Source: a virus. From it: a stretch of 64,000 nucleotides of DNA. Where the stretch lies: positions 17,686-81,685 of IMG/VR virus record IMGVR_UViG_3300025168_014097, one strand, 5' to 3'. The translations under genes were made by a program, and so were the position numbers. The notes beneath the pieces are model-generated. The model was not told the origin of the DNA. It saw nothing but the letters and a program-made list of their open reading frames with translations, and made no database searches. Below, piece after piece: positions 46,501 through 55,338 of this stretch (its first letter is position 1; every line of letters begins with the position of its first letter).

Positions 46501-48126
46501 AGAACTACTATTATTATCACGATAATTCTTTACTACCATGGCAAATTTTTGAGATTCCGTAGCTGTACCAAAACCATTATAACTCATTGGTTGACCGATA
46601 TATTTACCGGCATCCATATAAGACCCATTCCCAGCTATCGATTTTAAACCATTAGGTTCGACTCTAGCTTTCCCCATTACTCCTGTTACATAATCAGGTG
46701 CTGGGTTTCCTTTTTTACCACTTCCATAGCTATTTTTCTTGATAGCCGGAAATACAACGGTAGCTACATAATTTGCAATTGTATCTTGAATTATATTATT
46801 AGCTTGCTGTGCTACTATAGATGCTTTTTTATCTCCTTGTATCATTGAATTTTGAGCTCTATCTTTAAGTGCTCTTCTTTCGTCAGTAGCTTGTGATGCT
46901 TTATATGTATAATAAAATCTAGGGAAAGGTTTATTTTCATTGTGTACATTATCCCCTGAAATTGTATCCGTGTATCCAGGTATAGCTTTTCCGTTAATGG
47001 AATCTCCTAATGCTGCATGGAATGATGGATAGTAATTATTAGCCGTTGTTCCTAGATTATTTTTTAAGTACTCTTGAGCTTTGTTTCCGTGCGCATCAAA
47101 CGATTCTCCTCTTTTATCACGTGTAGATGTTTTTTTATTTTTGATTTGATAAAAGGCTTCGTTAGTAGAACCGTCTGGGGCTGATAATTTTTTTATGGAT
47201 TCCAAAAGTGGAGCGTGGGCTGACTGAACTTGTGTGCCTAACATAGCTTCACCACGCGATCTTAAAGAAACGTTACAACTGAAGGATCCATTTTCCTTTG
47301 CTGACCAGTTATAATTTGTTATTGTTGCGATTGCACCTTCATAAGAGAATTTATTAGCTTTCGCTTTCTCTAACAGTTCTTGGTGGAGATTTGTTACATT
47401 TTTTAGTTTATCACCTTGTGACAAATCAATTAAGGTACTAGTAATATCAGATCCTGCTGTATTTACCGACCATCCCCATTCAAGTAATACTGTTATACCT
47501 GGTGACATGTATAATGATTCAATCATTTGTAATTGTGCAAAATCGTGACATTCTATTTCTAAGTCGATTTTCTTTAAAGATCCTAATGTTCCAACATTTT
47601 CTACAGTAACACTTTTGATACCTGGCATTGGAACTCCCGTACGTGAATTTTCATCATTATATGCAGAAGTTTTATAACCCGTCAGTTTATCTTGAAGATG
47701 ACCGTCATATCCAGTATTATAGAATGAAAAATCATCCATCATGTTAGTCCAACCATCCTGCATTTCTGTTGGAATTGAATTGTTTTGATTTTGCATCCCA
47801 CCATATAAAACATTTTTTAATCTATGATAGTGTTTGTTGGGATCTGATTGAACGCCATCAGGAACTTCTTCCCGTGCAGTAACAAGTTTATTATTTATTG
47901 CATCGTTATATGCAGTTACAAATTCTTGCGTATATGAATCTCGAACAACTGCGAATGAAGCTGCTCGTACAAATGGTGTTCTACCATATGCCCACTGTAG
48001 ACCCTTATCGCTTTGCATTTTTGATAGATCAACACGAGATGCTTCAGCTGAGTTTCCTAGTAGTTTACTACGTTTCTCTAACTCATCTATAACAGCCGTA
48101 GGGATTGGTGTTAGAAATAATGCCAT
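43564..48126 (-). CDS. Very large baseplate protein, probable central hub
   Basis: 1520 residues. N-terminal region: IECHDFAQLQMIESLYMSPG then LLEWGWSVN and NYNWSAKENGSFSCNVSLRSRGE, a pattern seen in hub-type domains. C-terminal region: MSFELDGISGIHYGHALLS, then FQVTNVKHSITTSGWKTTVE and SIMRRRPID, the F-x-V-x-x-V-x-H-x-I...W-x-T-x-x-x-x-x-M/R ending typical of gp27/gpD-like hub proteins. The 800-residue middle is Gly/Ser/Asn-rich. T4 gp27 is only 391, so this is either a hub with a large insert or a hub-spike fusion. Placed between the LysM gene and the four-Cys gene. Confidence 0.62.
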   Translation of the reverse strand: MALFLTPIPTAVIDELEKRSKLLGNSAEASRVDLSKMQSDKGLQWAYGRTPFVRAASFAVVRDSYTQEFVTAYNDAINNKLVTAREEVPDGVQSDPNKHYHRLKNVLYGGMQNQNNSIPTEMQDGWTNMMDDFSFYNTGYDGHLQDKLTGYKTSAYNDENSRTGVPMPGIKSVTVENVGTLGSLKKIDLEIECHDFAQLQMIESLYMSPGITVLLEWGWSVNTAGSDITSTLIDLSQGDKLKNVTNLHQELLEKAKANKFSYEGAIATITNYNWSAKENGSFSCNVSLRSRGEAMLGTQVQSAHAPLLESIKKLSAPDGSTNEAFYQIKNKKTSTRDKRGESFDAHGNKAQEYLKNNLGTTANNYYPSFHAALGDSINGKAIPGYTDTISGDNVHNENKPFPRFYYTYKASQATDERRALKDRAQNSMIQGDKKASIVAQQANNIIQDTIANYVATVVFPAIKKNSYGSGKKGNPAPDYVTGVMGKARVEPNGLKSIAGNGSYMDAGKYIGQPMSYNGFGTATESQKFAMVVKNYRDNNSSSGGHAPKPMSFGDRGVSSGGSPGFDMLYRPTVGNYSLLFGAYHPFGKGVGEDKNWAQSLDDPVTNNFKYMNENNLMDAFYNHYATVYIPVGATDPTYTYHGNAFTGGNGVSPDDYINPMMSVVSKEYIITKGSKGMGHQKYTVPDTMPKFLSAGNPLSAFGYAMRIACKRHPQGESILGFGKGLEEFHAFIKENNNNKIPGASDIVKAMSGTSKGPHYFTKYKPGAGSTAISVWAGLDAVVGKGGNDGDKSFGFPHKFTAGDVSRHFGVIHLALDNEVALRQHSGIDAGKLGSGTGAQNPLAPSSGGPYGIYGGYKENNSGIGSGNQIRTLKSTILKSSTPRVVDYPMPMWGHYQKLDSSGNFAFVQTIADNKASFKGQLQQSKQSGALAKGIAFSDAYKIYEEFRKITDGDVFIPFSVLEQIVNDNISLQSPEGVKYTRFDSGDHLLAGPPNRIPEASDSAGKKLSAEAFQTLVNEYNDSETRLTIEEGAPLPDSSAVGIQPIDIEGREKELVDETVQASGESKEEAASGVEQYGHHFGFKNSSQNLAAYFYSTAPEEPDTPFPSEMYQLVSLPTKICNHQYLASTDPRICILPGQTGVSQVVSFDDQTQNQVEFISDAAGNEKLEGLQSFKLFTDQDKTERTYGFLPHILINTNFINKCFKNATTIKDAMQKVLDGMSQSCGNIWNFKFQIDGEGDSGTTKIIDANYANSHVDVVAQFPVQRMNSIVTGYSLQSKIPNAMAVMALYGNNTAFDDGTVPNKLYELGNMFVDLAHENIQVPISNAEPTADDNTFIIPKDVKGRVQGLVHLLTYHIHDNLTEEHVSNAGRLLETILNDKANANVGDNALLDHNIVPVKMSFELDGISGIHYGHALLSTHLPARYKDTVCFQVTNVKHSITTSGWKTTVESIMRRRPIDMSVYKIGSGGGRFDPNQLDKKSPSELSFTRDPISWKKEGVDLPENKTYANNTTDTEGIGGES

Positions 48127-48130
48127 AACC

Positions 48131-48433
48131 TTATCTTTCTTGATTTAATTGTTTTAGAGCTGAATTAATGCTCGCTAAATCCATTGGTATTCTTATTTGA
48201 GATCCTGGTTTTACGAACAATGTTCCTCCAGTAATATTATTAGATTGTGCTATCACCCACCATAATTTTGCATCTTTGTAATATTGATCAGCTAGTGTAT
48301 CAAGACGTTGTCCGTCTCTCACTACTACATACAAATCTGATGATTTTGGAATTATTGGTGGATACAAAGTCTGTCCTTGTATTCGATTATTATCCTTTTT
48401 GATAATTGGTTTATTGAAATCATATCTATTCAT
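48131..48433 (-). CDS. LysM-type baseplate protein (gp53-like)
   Basis: 100 residues. A single LysM-like domain: LYVVVRDGQRLDTLADQYY, LWWVIAQSNNI, and VKPGSQIRIPMD. In contractile tails this domain is found in gp53 and its relatives, which link wedges to the central hub. The short N-terminal arm is basic. Overlaps the 1200-residue gene by one base and precedes the hub gene by four. Confidence 0.77.
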   Translation of the reverse strand: MNRYDFNKPIIKKDNNRIQGQTLYPPIIPKSSDLYVVVRDGQRLDTLADQYYKDAKLWWVIAQSNNITGGTLFVKPGSQIRIPMDLASINSALKQLNQER

Positions 48434-51400
48434 TAGAATTTACCTCCTGCTATTCCAGTTAAAAATTTTCCAGCTCCTGATTTTGCAAAAGCTCCTGCTG
48501 CTCCTCCAAGGCCTAGGCCTCCCATCAATCGATCCATTGCTGATTTCTTAGGAAGTCCCGTTTCTCCATGGATCCAAGAACCATCTGGATTAATAGCTCC
48601 AAACATATCACCACCTACTTTTCTATTAGCTGATGCCATTGATGTGAAGCCTAGAGTTATATCTACAACGTGTGGTAGTTGTGCTACCTGTTTTCCTTTT
48701 GTATCAATACTTTTGTTCAGCAATGTTCCCTTTGCTAGATCTTTTACCTTATTCAATCCCGTGTTAAGTGCACCTTGTATTCCACCCGACTTAAATGAGT
48801 CTAATAATTGACCTCCAACTCCATCAGCAGCTGAACCATATCTTTCATCTTCTAGATTAATTTCCCACGGTGATGAAGTGTCTACTGTGATATTAATAGA
48901 ATCAAAAAATCCAGGTTCGTCGTTGAACCAATCTCCCAATGTTAATCCTACCACTGGTCCTATCATTTGCCCTGAAGGACTTACATGAGGATAACATAAA
49001 CTAGATAAGTAATTTATTTTTGTCCACATCATCTGAACATCATATCGCGATAATGCAGCTACTTTAAGATTAAAGCTTAGTTTTCTATCCGAAGCTCCTT
49101 CATATAAATATAAATTACTTGGTCTTCCAATATATTTCACTCCTGTCCAAGATGCACCGAGTGAATCGTTTATAGCTGTTATATACGATCTGAATCTTAG
49201 CATTTTACCTCCAATTGGATCTTTAATATAGAATTTTATTAAATCTCCATAATCCTTTTCAAAAGATTCTATATTAGTCCCGCTAATCGTTTGCTGTGTA
49301 ATTGCATCACCTCCATATGGAGCTACTTTTGAAGTAGGTTGTCTATAATCTCTACGCATTAATCCAGGTTTACCTTGATTATACGATCCTCCTCTTGCAA
49401 ATAAATTATTTACTGGATAATTTGCTATAGTAGCTTCACCATAGAATCCTGCTAATGGATCGTTTATTAATGCTCTAAAATCTACATGCATCATTGAGCC
49501 TGCACTCGCCATTGCTCCTGCTACCATAAGTCCTGGATATCCTAATACCGAGTAGTATTTGTTTGATGTTGAATTTCCATTAGAGATCATATTAGTTACC
49601 TCAGGGAACCATCCATCTGCTATAGAGCTTCCACCAGCTGCAATTCCAAAATGCTCAAGTCCTTTATGTAGACCTCTATTTCCTTGTAGGGTATAGCTAT
49701 TATGAGTTTCCCAAACTCTATAATTTTTGCCTCCCTTCCGTTTCATCATTTTCTTTAATTCATCCACTCCCATTTTAGCTGAGGATATATTTCTTCCTGC
49801 TAGCATTGGGAATGCACTTTCCGCCCACGATTCTACTTCACCACTCCTTATGCTTTTTGCAACAAAATCTCCATATCGTTCACCGATCGGGAGTATACTT
49901 GCATCGTAGTTTGTTTGAATTTCTAGTGGTTTGCTTCCTAAAGGTACTCCATATTCAGCTGCTCCATTACCGTATAATTTAGGTAGATCGTCTCTTACTG
50001 CTTGTGAGATTGTAGGATTTGATACGGTAGTATCCATTCCATATGCACCTAAGCGGTGGATATACACACCTCCTGCAGTACGTGACAATTGAGCTTGTAA
50101 TTCTTCACTAATAAATTCCAAATTATTACTAGCATTTGTTTGAAGATAGTTTATAGGATTAGTTTGATTAGTCGTAAATTGTTTTAGAACTCCTGGTGTT
50201 AGATGATTATTTTCATCATATGCTATTGCAGTAGAATCTCCAACATTTGCATCACCTGGTGTAGAGTCCGTACCAAATGCTGATTGATAAATTCCTATAT
50301 GACTATATTGAGCACCTAATCCTGGATGTGTATACGCTTCTCCTTCAATTCCTATATAATTAGATCCCTCTTCTCCTCCTGCTGAGAAATTTTGCATCAT
50401 ATTCGGTGAAAATGAAAATATTCCATCTTCTATTTGAGTTTCTAACGAAATTGCTTCTTCTATGAGTGTTGGATCCAATATTCCAATTTGCTCATATGTC
50501 TTTCCTCCAAATAATGAAGTACTTATTACTTGACTATTATCTAAAGTTGATTGATCGAATGAGTTTTTTATACCAGTTATCGTAACCGTACTAATTGGTG
50601 TAAGAGTATCTTGCCCGTCTACTACAAATGTTTGTACCATATCCAATCCTGCTTTTGATGAGTCATTTTGAAATAAGGTATCTATGTTCCCAGTATGCAA
50701 TCCAGTTATTGTAACATCAGCATATGGTGAAGTTGTAGATGATGGTACCGTAAATGTCTGTCCTTGATTTGATAGTATTGCATTTGTAATTATATCATAT
50801 CCAAAATTAAATACTACTGAATTGGAGTCAGTTGAATTGAAAGGTATTGTATAATTAGCCGGAATTGGAACTAGTCCATCCATATATGTGTCTGGTTGTG
50901 TTTCTGGAGCTCCTAAAATATTTGATAATGAGTATTGCGTTACTCCGTCCGGATCTACATATCCTATTAAGCCGTTAATATACGATGTATCATATAAATT
51001 TTTAACCACATCAAATAATTCAGTAGTAGGATCTATCAAATATGATATTCCTCGCAATGGTTGGTCGATTGAAGGAATAGATAAGCTATATGCTAGATCA
51101 CTTTCAGTTACATGATCGTGTATAATAGTATTACCAACTTCAATTCCATCTACCGTCAATGTATCTACTGTATCTACTGCACTTCGTCGTGTTCCATGTC
51201 CCATATTACCGTTTAATATTGAATATTCCGGTAAAGGAAAGAATTTTGGAGTAGGTTGCAAGGATGTTATGTTACTATACATGCTATTTGCAGTACTAGG
51301 AATACGTCCATTGTAATCTAAGAATGTGTTAGCTTCATTTATGCTAACCAATCCAGGGACTCCGAATGAATCCATTACTACCGTTTTACCATATTGGAAT

Positions 51401-52035
51401 ATGGCTGGGCCTTCTTCATCTGGATTTTGGATTCCAAATGTTGTCGTATTTTTTATCTCTATGATGCTTGGAAGATTATTACCATTTGTATCTATTTTTG
51501 CATGGCGGCCTTCTAATATCGATTCTATTGGTTCTACATTGCTTGTTTCAAATCTACCCTTCAATACGGATATAAGTGGATCTATACCACTTACTGTGAA
51601 CCTCCCCGTTGGATCTAAGTCCGGGATAACTACAGTAGAACTATCATTTCTACCTTGAGGATTTGTTTGTTGTGGATCAACCGTACTAGTTTCATTGTTG
51701 CCGGAAGTTGGTACTTCAGTTACTTTTACTGGGCTTGATTCAAACCTTCCTTCCAATTGTGTCTTAGTTATATCTACAGATGCTAATCGTACTAACCGTG
51801 ATTCAAAATTATCTGTATATCTTTTATGTGTGTCGGGTTGATCAAAATTTGTTGGAATTATTGGATTACCGGCTACATCGTTTTGTATCTCTGGACGTTT
51901 GTACGTTTCCAGCTTTCCATGAACGTCTAAATCGGACATAGTTCTATCTGGTTGTTGAAACCTTCCCGTTGGTTTAGGTGGATCTTTCTTTTTGAAATAA
52001 TCCGATAAATCTGATGTTAAGTTTTTTAATGCCAT
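48433..52035 (-). CDS. Large baseplate protein, probable tail-tube initiator
   Basis: 1200 residues. The last 300 residues contain the best clues: DYGDLIKFYIKDPIGGKML, FRSYITAINDSLGASWTGVK, YIGRPSNLYLYEGASDRKLS and FNLKVAALSRYDVQMMW then NYLSSLCYP, the tube-like fold of gp48/gp54-type proteins that cap the baseplate and start the tube. N-terminal residues 95-190 are six 16-residue repeats with a GRFExS core; the middle is an extended beta-rich region. Placed next to the tape measure as gp48/gp54 are in T4. Far longer than those (about 320-365), so extra domains may decorate the baseplate. Confidence 0.62.
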   Translation of the reverse strand: MALKNLTSDLSDYFKKKDPPKPTGRFQQPDRTMSDLDVHGKLETYKRPEIQNDVAGNPIIPTNFDQPDTHKRYTDNFESRLVRLASVDITKTQLEGRFESSPVKVTEVPTSGNNETSTVDPQQTNPQGRNDSSTVVIPDLDPTGRFTVSGIDPLISVLKGRFETSNVEPIESILEGRHAKIDTNGNNLPSIIEIKNTTTFGIQNPDEEGPAIFQYGKTVVMDSFGVPGLVSINEANTFLDYNGRIPSTANSMYSNITSLQPTPKFFPLPEYSILNGNMGHGTRRSAVDTVDTLTVDGIEVGNTIIHDHVTESDLAYSLSIPSIDQPLRGISYLIDPTTELFDVVKNLYDTSYINGLIGYVDPDGVTQYSLSNILGAPETQPDTYMDGLVPIPANYTIPFNSTDSNSVVFNFGYDIITNAILSNQGQTFTVPSSTTSPYADVTITGLHTGNIDTLFQNDSSKAGLDMVQTFVVDGQDTLTPISTVTITGIKNSFDQSTLDNSQVISTSLFGGKTYEQIGILDPTLIEEAISLETQIEDGIFSFSPNMMQNFSAGGEEGSNYIGIEGEAYTHPGLGAQYSHIGIYQSAFGTDSTPGDANVGDSTAIAYDENNHLTPGVLKQFTTNQTNPINYLQTNASNNLEFISEELQAQLSRTAGGVYIHRLGAYGMDTTVSNPTISQAVRDDLPKLYGNGAAEYGVPLGSKPLEIQTNYDASILPIGERYGDFVAKSIRSGEVESWAESAFPMLAGRNISSAKMGVDELKKMMKRKGGKNYRVWETHNSYTLQGNRGLHKGLEHFGIAAGGSSIADGWFPEVTNMISNGNSTSNKYYSVLGYPGLMVAGAMASAGSMMHVDFRALINDPLAGFYGEATIANYPVNNLFARGGSYNQGKPGLMRRDYRQPTSKVAPYGGDAITQQTISGTNIESFEKDYGDLIKFYIKDPIGGKMLRFRSYITAINDSLGASWTGVKYIGRPSNLYLYEGASDRKLSFNLKVAALSRYDVQMMWTKINYLSSLCYPHVSPSGQMIGPVVGLTLGDWFNDEPGFFDSINITVDTSSPWEINLEDERYGSAADGVGGQLLDSFKSGGIQGALNTGLNKVKDLAKGTLLNKSIDTKGKQVAQLPHVVDITLGFTSMASANRKVGGDMFGAINPDGSWIHGETGLPKKSAMDRLMGGLGLGGAAGAFAKSGAGKFLTGIAGGKF
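51466..51753 (-). repeat. Six 48-base tandem repeats coding 16-residue units
   Basis: In the 1200-residue baseplate gene, units begin at residues 95, 111, 127, 143, 159 and 175. The core is (E/K/T)GRFExSxVxPIxSxL, for example EGRFESSPV, QGRNDSSTV, TGRFTVSGI and KGRFETSNV. The exact 16-residue spacing suggests a solenoid or a string of identical binding loops. A looser seventh unit may precede residue 95. Confidence 0.75.
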
Positions 52036-52044
52036 TTATTATTC

Positions 52045-54093
52045 TTACTGTACGTAGCTTTTTGACATTGATAATGCCTCGCCAACTAAACGTCCATCTA
52101 ATTTTACTTCACCTGGTTGAGCTAGTAAACTTGCTATATTATTTAATGCAGTTAGAATAGCTTGGTTACTTTCACTTCCTCCACGTCCTAATGCTTGATC
52201 TAGTTTAGTTCCTCCTATTACTAAATCGTCTTTTCGGAACCGTCTCGTTCTACCTCCTCGTGATATGAAATCTGCATCAACTTGATCACTTCTTCCTCCA
52301 GTTCTTTCTGATTCTGTGGTAGTCACGTCTCTATACACTATCCCAGCATCGATAGCTAATGAAGCTGCAGAACCTACTCCAGGAGCCACTATATTAGCTA
52401 GGTTTGCAAGTCCTGAAGCTATCTCCATTCCAGCTCCTACATAATCACCTTTAGAAAATCTTGAGACTGCGAACCCAAAACTTACTAGTGAACCAATAAT
52501 AGGTAGCTTTTTGAATACTTTTAGAAATTTTGGTCCCCATTTACCAACTGCAGTTGAAGCTTTTGTAAACATAGCTGATATTGTTTGGCCAAATAAGGGT
52601 TTGATCTTAGTAAAGATACTTCCAATATTTGTCAACATATTTTTGGCTATAGTTGAGAATATTCCACCCAATTGCTGATGCATTGCTGTTGCTTTGTCAA
52701 TCACCCATTTCATCGCGCTTCCTATTCCTCTAATAGCACCAGTAATAAGACTGGTTTTTTCTTCAGCCGCTTCAGCTTCTTTACCTCCGAGTACACCCAT
52801 AAGCCATTTAGCAGCATCTATCACGTAGGGCAATACTTCTTTTCCAAATTTTACAAACTTTTTTACCAATTCTGTTATTTGCTTTTTACCTTTATCGGAT
52901 GAGATCCACGCCATAAACTCCTCAGCTGGTCCTCTCATTATTTCTGCTAAGATTTTTCCCATCTGATGCATACGATCGTTAAGTGCTTCCATAGTGGTTG
53001 CAATCATTTTAACACCTTTCGCTTGATCCATTTGGGTATTTCTCATATCATCAGCACGTTTTTCTTCTAAATCTTTTTCCTTATCTTTTACTCCTAGAGA
53101 TTTTTTCAATTCAACTAGTCCCATACCAGTTGCAGCTGCTAATGATTTCTGTTGAATAACGTTCATCTTGTTGAATTCACCAATACCACCTACTTGTGAC
53201 AGCATTTCTTTTGCTGCTCCAACTGTATCACCTTGTAAAGCAAGGCCTCTTGCTTTGTCAAAATTTAATGTCTTACCAGTAAGAATCTGAGCTTCCATTT
53301 CCTTTTCAATACTAGATTCAAAATCTAATAAACTGTCTGCTACCTTTGCCGTTGCGGATAGAGATAGACCTAAACGTCTAGCTTCTATTGTCGCCTTTAC
53401 TAATTCTTCTGGATTAGATCCAAGATATCCCGAAACATCATCTGTTATATTTGCTAGATCATCCATTACTAAATTAATTGGCACACCAGCCGCGTTTGAT
53501 AAATCTTTTGCAAAGTTCTGTGCTTGTATTGCTGTATCTTCCGTTGCGCCTTGTGTTAGCATCATAGTAGATAGGATTTTAGCTGAAGTATCTTTACCAA
53601 TTCCCGCACCTAATGAGAATCTAGTTATGTGATCAGCTGATTTTCCAGTTGCGTAATCTACATTACCCATTGCATTATGCAGTCCAGTAACAGTTTGTAT
53701 ACTACCATCTATTCCTTCACCAAACATTCTATACCTTTCATGTAGCTGGCTGACTGTTTTTGATGTTTCTTTAAGGTTAGAGCCCATCAATCCAGTGGCT
53801 CGAGCTGTTGCAGTTGCTCTTACTTCAGACTCAGTTAAATACTTTAACGATAATGCAAATAAACCAACCATCCCTTTCAATGGATTCATTATACCACCAA
53901 CCACTGCGGCTCCTACAGCTGCAAGTTTGGTACCAATCTCTCCAGTTTGCTCTGCAATATTTTTAGTCGTGTTTGCAACGTCAGACATTCTTTTTCCAAT
54001 GTTATTTTTAACAGAGGAACCAGCTTGTTTCACCGCTCCTGCAAATTTCTTTGTTCCAGAAATTGCTTGTTGAAATTTTGATTTTATTTCCAT
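52045..54093 (-). CDS. Tail tape-measure protein
   Basis: 682 residues (T4 gp29 is 590). Seen: a long helical N-terminus (SKFQQAISGTKKFAGAVKQAG), hydrophobic GTKLAAVGAAVVGGIMNPLKG then LKGMVGLFALSLKYL, extended coiled coil to about residue 400, further hydrophobic segments LPIIGSLVSFGFAVSRF and GMEIASGLANLANIVAPG. This alternation is typical of tape measures. It follows the gp26/gp51-like pair, the normal place for a tape measure, and has a late-type box 16 bases upstream. Confidence 0.82.
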   Translation of the reverse strand: MEIKSKFQQAISGTKKFAGAVKQAGSSVKNNIGKRMSDVANTTKNIAEQTGEIGTKLAAVGAAVVGGIMNPLKGMVGLFALSLKYLTESEVRATATARATGLMGSNLKETSKTVSQLHERYRMFGEGIDGSIQTVTGLHNAMGNVDYATGKSADHITRFSLGAGIGKDTSAKILSTMMLTQGATEDTAIQAQNFAKDLSNAAGVPINLVMDDLANITDDVSGYLGSNPEELVKATIEARRLGLSLSATAKVADSLLDFESSIEKEMEAQILTGKTLNFDKARGLALQGDTVGAAKEMLSQVGGIGEFNKMNVIQQKSLAAATGMGLVELKKSLGVKDKEKDLEEKRADDMRNTQMDQAKGVKMIATTMEALNDRMHQMGKILAEIMRGPAEEFMAWISSDKGKKQITELVKKFVKFGKEVLPYVIDAAKWLMGVLGGKEAEAAEEKTSLITGAIRGIGSAMKWVIDKATAMHQQLGGIFSTIAKNMLTNIGSIFTKIKPLFGQTISAMFTKASTAVGKWGPKFLKVFKKLPIIGSLVSFGFAVSRFSKGDYVGAGMEIASGLANLANIVAPGVGSAASLAIDAGIVYRDVTTTESERTGGRSDQVDADFISRGGRTRRFRKDDLVIGGTKLDQALGRGGSESNQAILTALNNIASLLAQPGEVKLDGRLVGEALSMSKSYVQ

Positions 54094-54108
54094 GTATAGT
54101 CTCCGTGC

Positions 54109-54122
54109 GTATATAAATATCG
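54109..54122 (-). promoter_or_regulatory. Late-type promoter box before the tape measure
   Basis: Sense strand CGATATTTATATAC; core TATTTATA, 16-29 bases before the tape-measure ATG. Similar boxes precede the tube and sheath genes at matching distances. Confidence 0.58.
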
Positions 54123-54136
54123 AGGAGATGGAATAA

Positions 54137-54493
54137 TTACCTTCTGGTTACCTTAGGATTAATCGTTATATTTTTTGATGGTTTAATATCCGGTCGTTGA
54201 ATTGCGTTTGAAGTTTGTTGATTTTTTGCAAAGTTTTTATTTTCATTATTGAACTTTTCTTGATCATCATTCTGTCTATCAATCGCTTCATTTACTAATT
54301 GAATGTAGTTTCGTCGCATCCATATAGGCATATGATATACTTCATTATGAGTAAATCCTTTTCCATGATACGTTAAATCAAAAATTTGTTGAAATAAGTG
54401 TTTTCTGTAGCTAAGACTTAGGCCAAAAAAACCCGGCGGTGATCGGGAAATCCGACACCTCCTCATAATCACATTTATCACATTCAAAATCAA
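54137..54493 (-). CDS. gp51-like tail assembly chaperone segment, probably made by +1 frameshift from the gp26-like gene
   Basis: The meaningful part begins after the T7 run at 54431-54425 and reads FFGLSLSYRKHLFQQIFDLT, YHGKGFTHNEVYHMP and IWMRRNYIQLVNEAI, then a charged, disordered tail. The IWMRRNYIQ block is typical of small proteins after gp26 in T4-like phages. The frame upstream to a TTG at 54493 has no convincing start with its own ribosome site. Reading on from the gp26-like frame by one slip would give a fusion, as in gpG-gpT of other tails. Confidence 0.68.
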   Translation of the reverse strand: MILNVINVIMRRCRISRSPPGFFGLSLSYRKHLFQQIFDLTYHGKGFTHNEVYHMPIWMRRNYIQLVNEAIDRQNDDQEKFNNENKNFAKNQQTSNAIQRPDIKPSKNITINPKVTRR

Positions 54494-55238
54494 ACGTCAT
54501 ATCACTGTCCGGTGTAATCGATTTTATTTCTGTTCTGAAAGCTTGGGAATCTCTTGATAGAAATTCATTATCAACAAAATTTTCTATATATGATTGCTCA
54601 TCATTTCCATCAACCTGTGTGATGCAACATTTCATTCTAGTTGTCAACTCTGGATCTATCCCCGATCTTTTTGTTTTCTTTTTTGCCAATTTCAATAAGT
54701 CATCAACTTTACGTTCTAATCCATGCGTCATCAATTGGTATTGAATTGTTCGCTTAGATGCAGGTAATGTCATTTCGAATCGTTGAGTTCCTTTGGTATG
54801 TTTATCGAATGCTAATTCTTTATCTTCTACTTCTGATAAGTTTAGAACTTGATGTGATTTTGCACCACAACTTGGGCATGTAGTTTCAAACGGATAATCT
54901 GATCCATACGCTAGAATACGTCCAGCTATCATTAACGCGTTTTTATCACCTATCAGCAAATCATTATAATTGATTTTAGATACTATAATAGACTGCATAA
55001 ATTTATCTACTACAGTTCCTTGCTTAATGAGATTTTGCGATGTTAGTATATCCTCTTCTTTAGCAGTTGGATATTTTATTTCTAACATTCCCGATGATAA
55101 CGGTCCTTCTGGATCGTAAAAATACCCTTTACTTGGTAGTTCTATTGTTTCTGTTGGGAATTTGTAATCATCCGATTGGATTGATTCTGCTACGAGTTTT
55201 AATTTTAACTCATCATCTGATAGTTTGTTCTGTGCCAT
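54411..55238 (-). CDS. 26: gp26-like baseplate/tail assembly protein with zinc ribbon
   Basis: 275 residues. Matches the T4 gp26-type family: ETIELPSKGYFYDPEGPLSS, LEIKYPTAKEEDILTSQNLI, DLLIGDKNALMIAGRI. Two Cys pairs, FETTCPSCGAKSHQ and DFECDKCDYEE, form a likely zinc ribbon not found in T4 gp26. It ends GFFWPKS after a run of T residues shared with the next frame. In phage tails this gene precedes the tape measure, as here, and probably acts as assembly chaperone rather than final structure. Confidence 0.85.
   Translation of the reverse strand: MAQNKLSDDELKLKLVAESIQSDDYKFPTETIELPSKGYFYDPEGPLSSGMLEIKYPTAKEEDILTSQNLIKQGTVVDKFMQSIIVSKINYNDLLIGDKNALMIAGRILAYGSDYPFETTCPSCGAKSHQVLNLSEVEDKELAFDKHTKGTQRFEMTLPASKRTIQYQLMTHGLERKVDDLLKLAKKKTKRSGIDPELTTRMKCCITQVDGNDEQSYIENFVDNEFLSRDSQAFRTEIKSITPDSDMTFDFECDKCDYEEVSDFPITAGFFWPKS
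54425..54434 (-). other. Candidate +1 slippery site (GGG TTT TTT T)
   Basis: At the 3' end of the gp26-like frame, codons GGG TTT TTT TGG run into a seven-T tract. Slipping forward one base lets both TTT codons re-pair perfectly and continues into the gp51-like frame, eight bases before the zero-frame TAG region. A small GC stem (CCCG/CGGG) lies just upstream. A homopolymer sequencing error is the competing explanation. Confidence 0.6.
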
Positions 55239-55289
55239 AACTTTTTCTCCTTAATTAATTGGTCTATATATACATATGTATGCAAACAG

Positions 55290-55313
55290 AAAAATGCCCA
55301 AAAATATGGGCAT
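55290..55313 (-). terminator. Intrinsic terminator downstream of the tail tube gene
   Basis: Sense strand: ATGCCC stem, a loop of T and A, GGGCAT, then TTTTT. It lies about 26 bases after the gp19 stop and before the gp26-like gene, so high-level tube transcripts would end here. Confidence 0.8.
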
Positions 55314-55338
55314 CTTTTCTTTATTATATATTTTACTA

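Noticed and set aside
54417-54450. CCCG...CGGG followed by seven T as a terminator inside the gp26-like gene
   Set aside because: The stem is only four base pairs and it lies within coding sequence upstream of the tape measure; the slippery-site reading explains the T run better.
55262-55287. TTGCAT plus TATATA near 55265 as an early promoter for the gp26-like gene
   Set aside because: Spacing is nine bases rather than seventeen and it overlaps the region just after the terminator; not comparable with the seven good sites.
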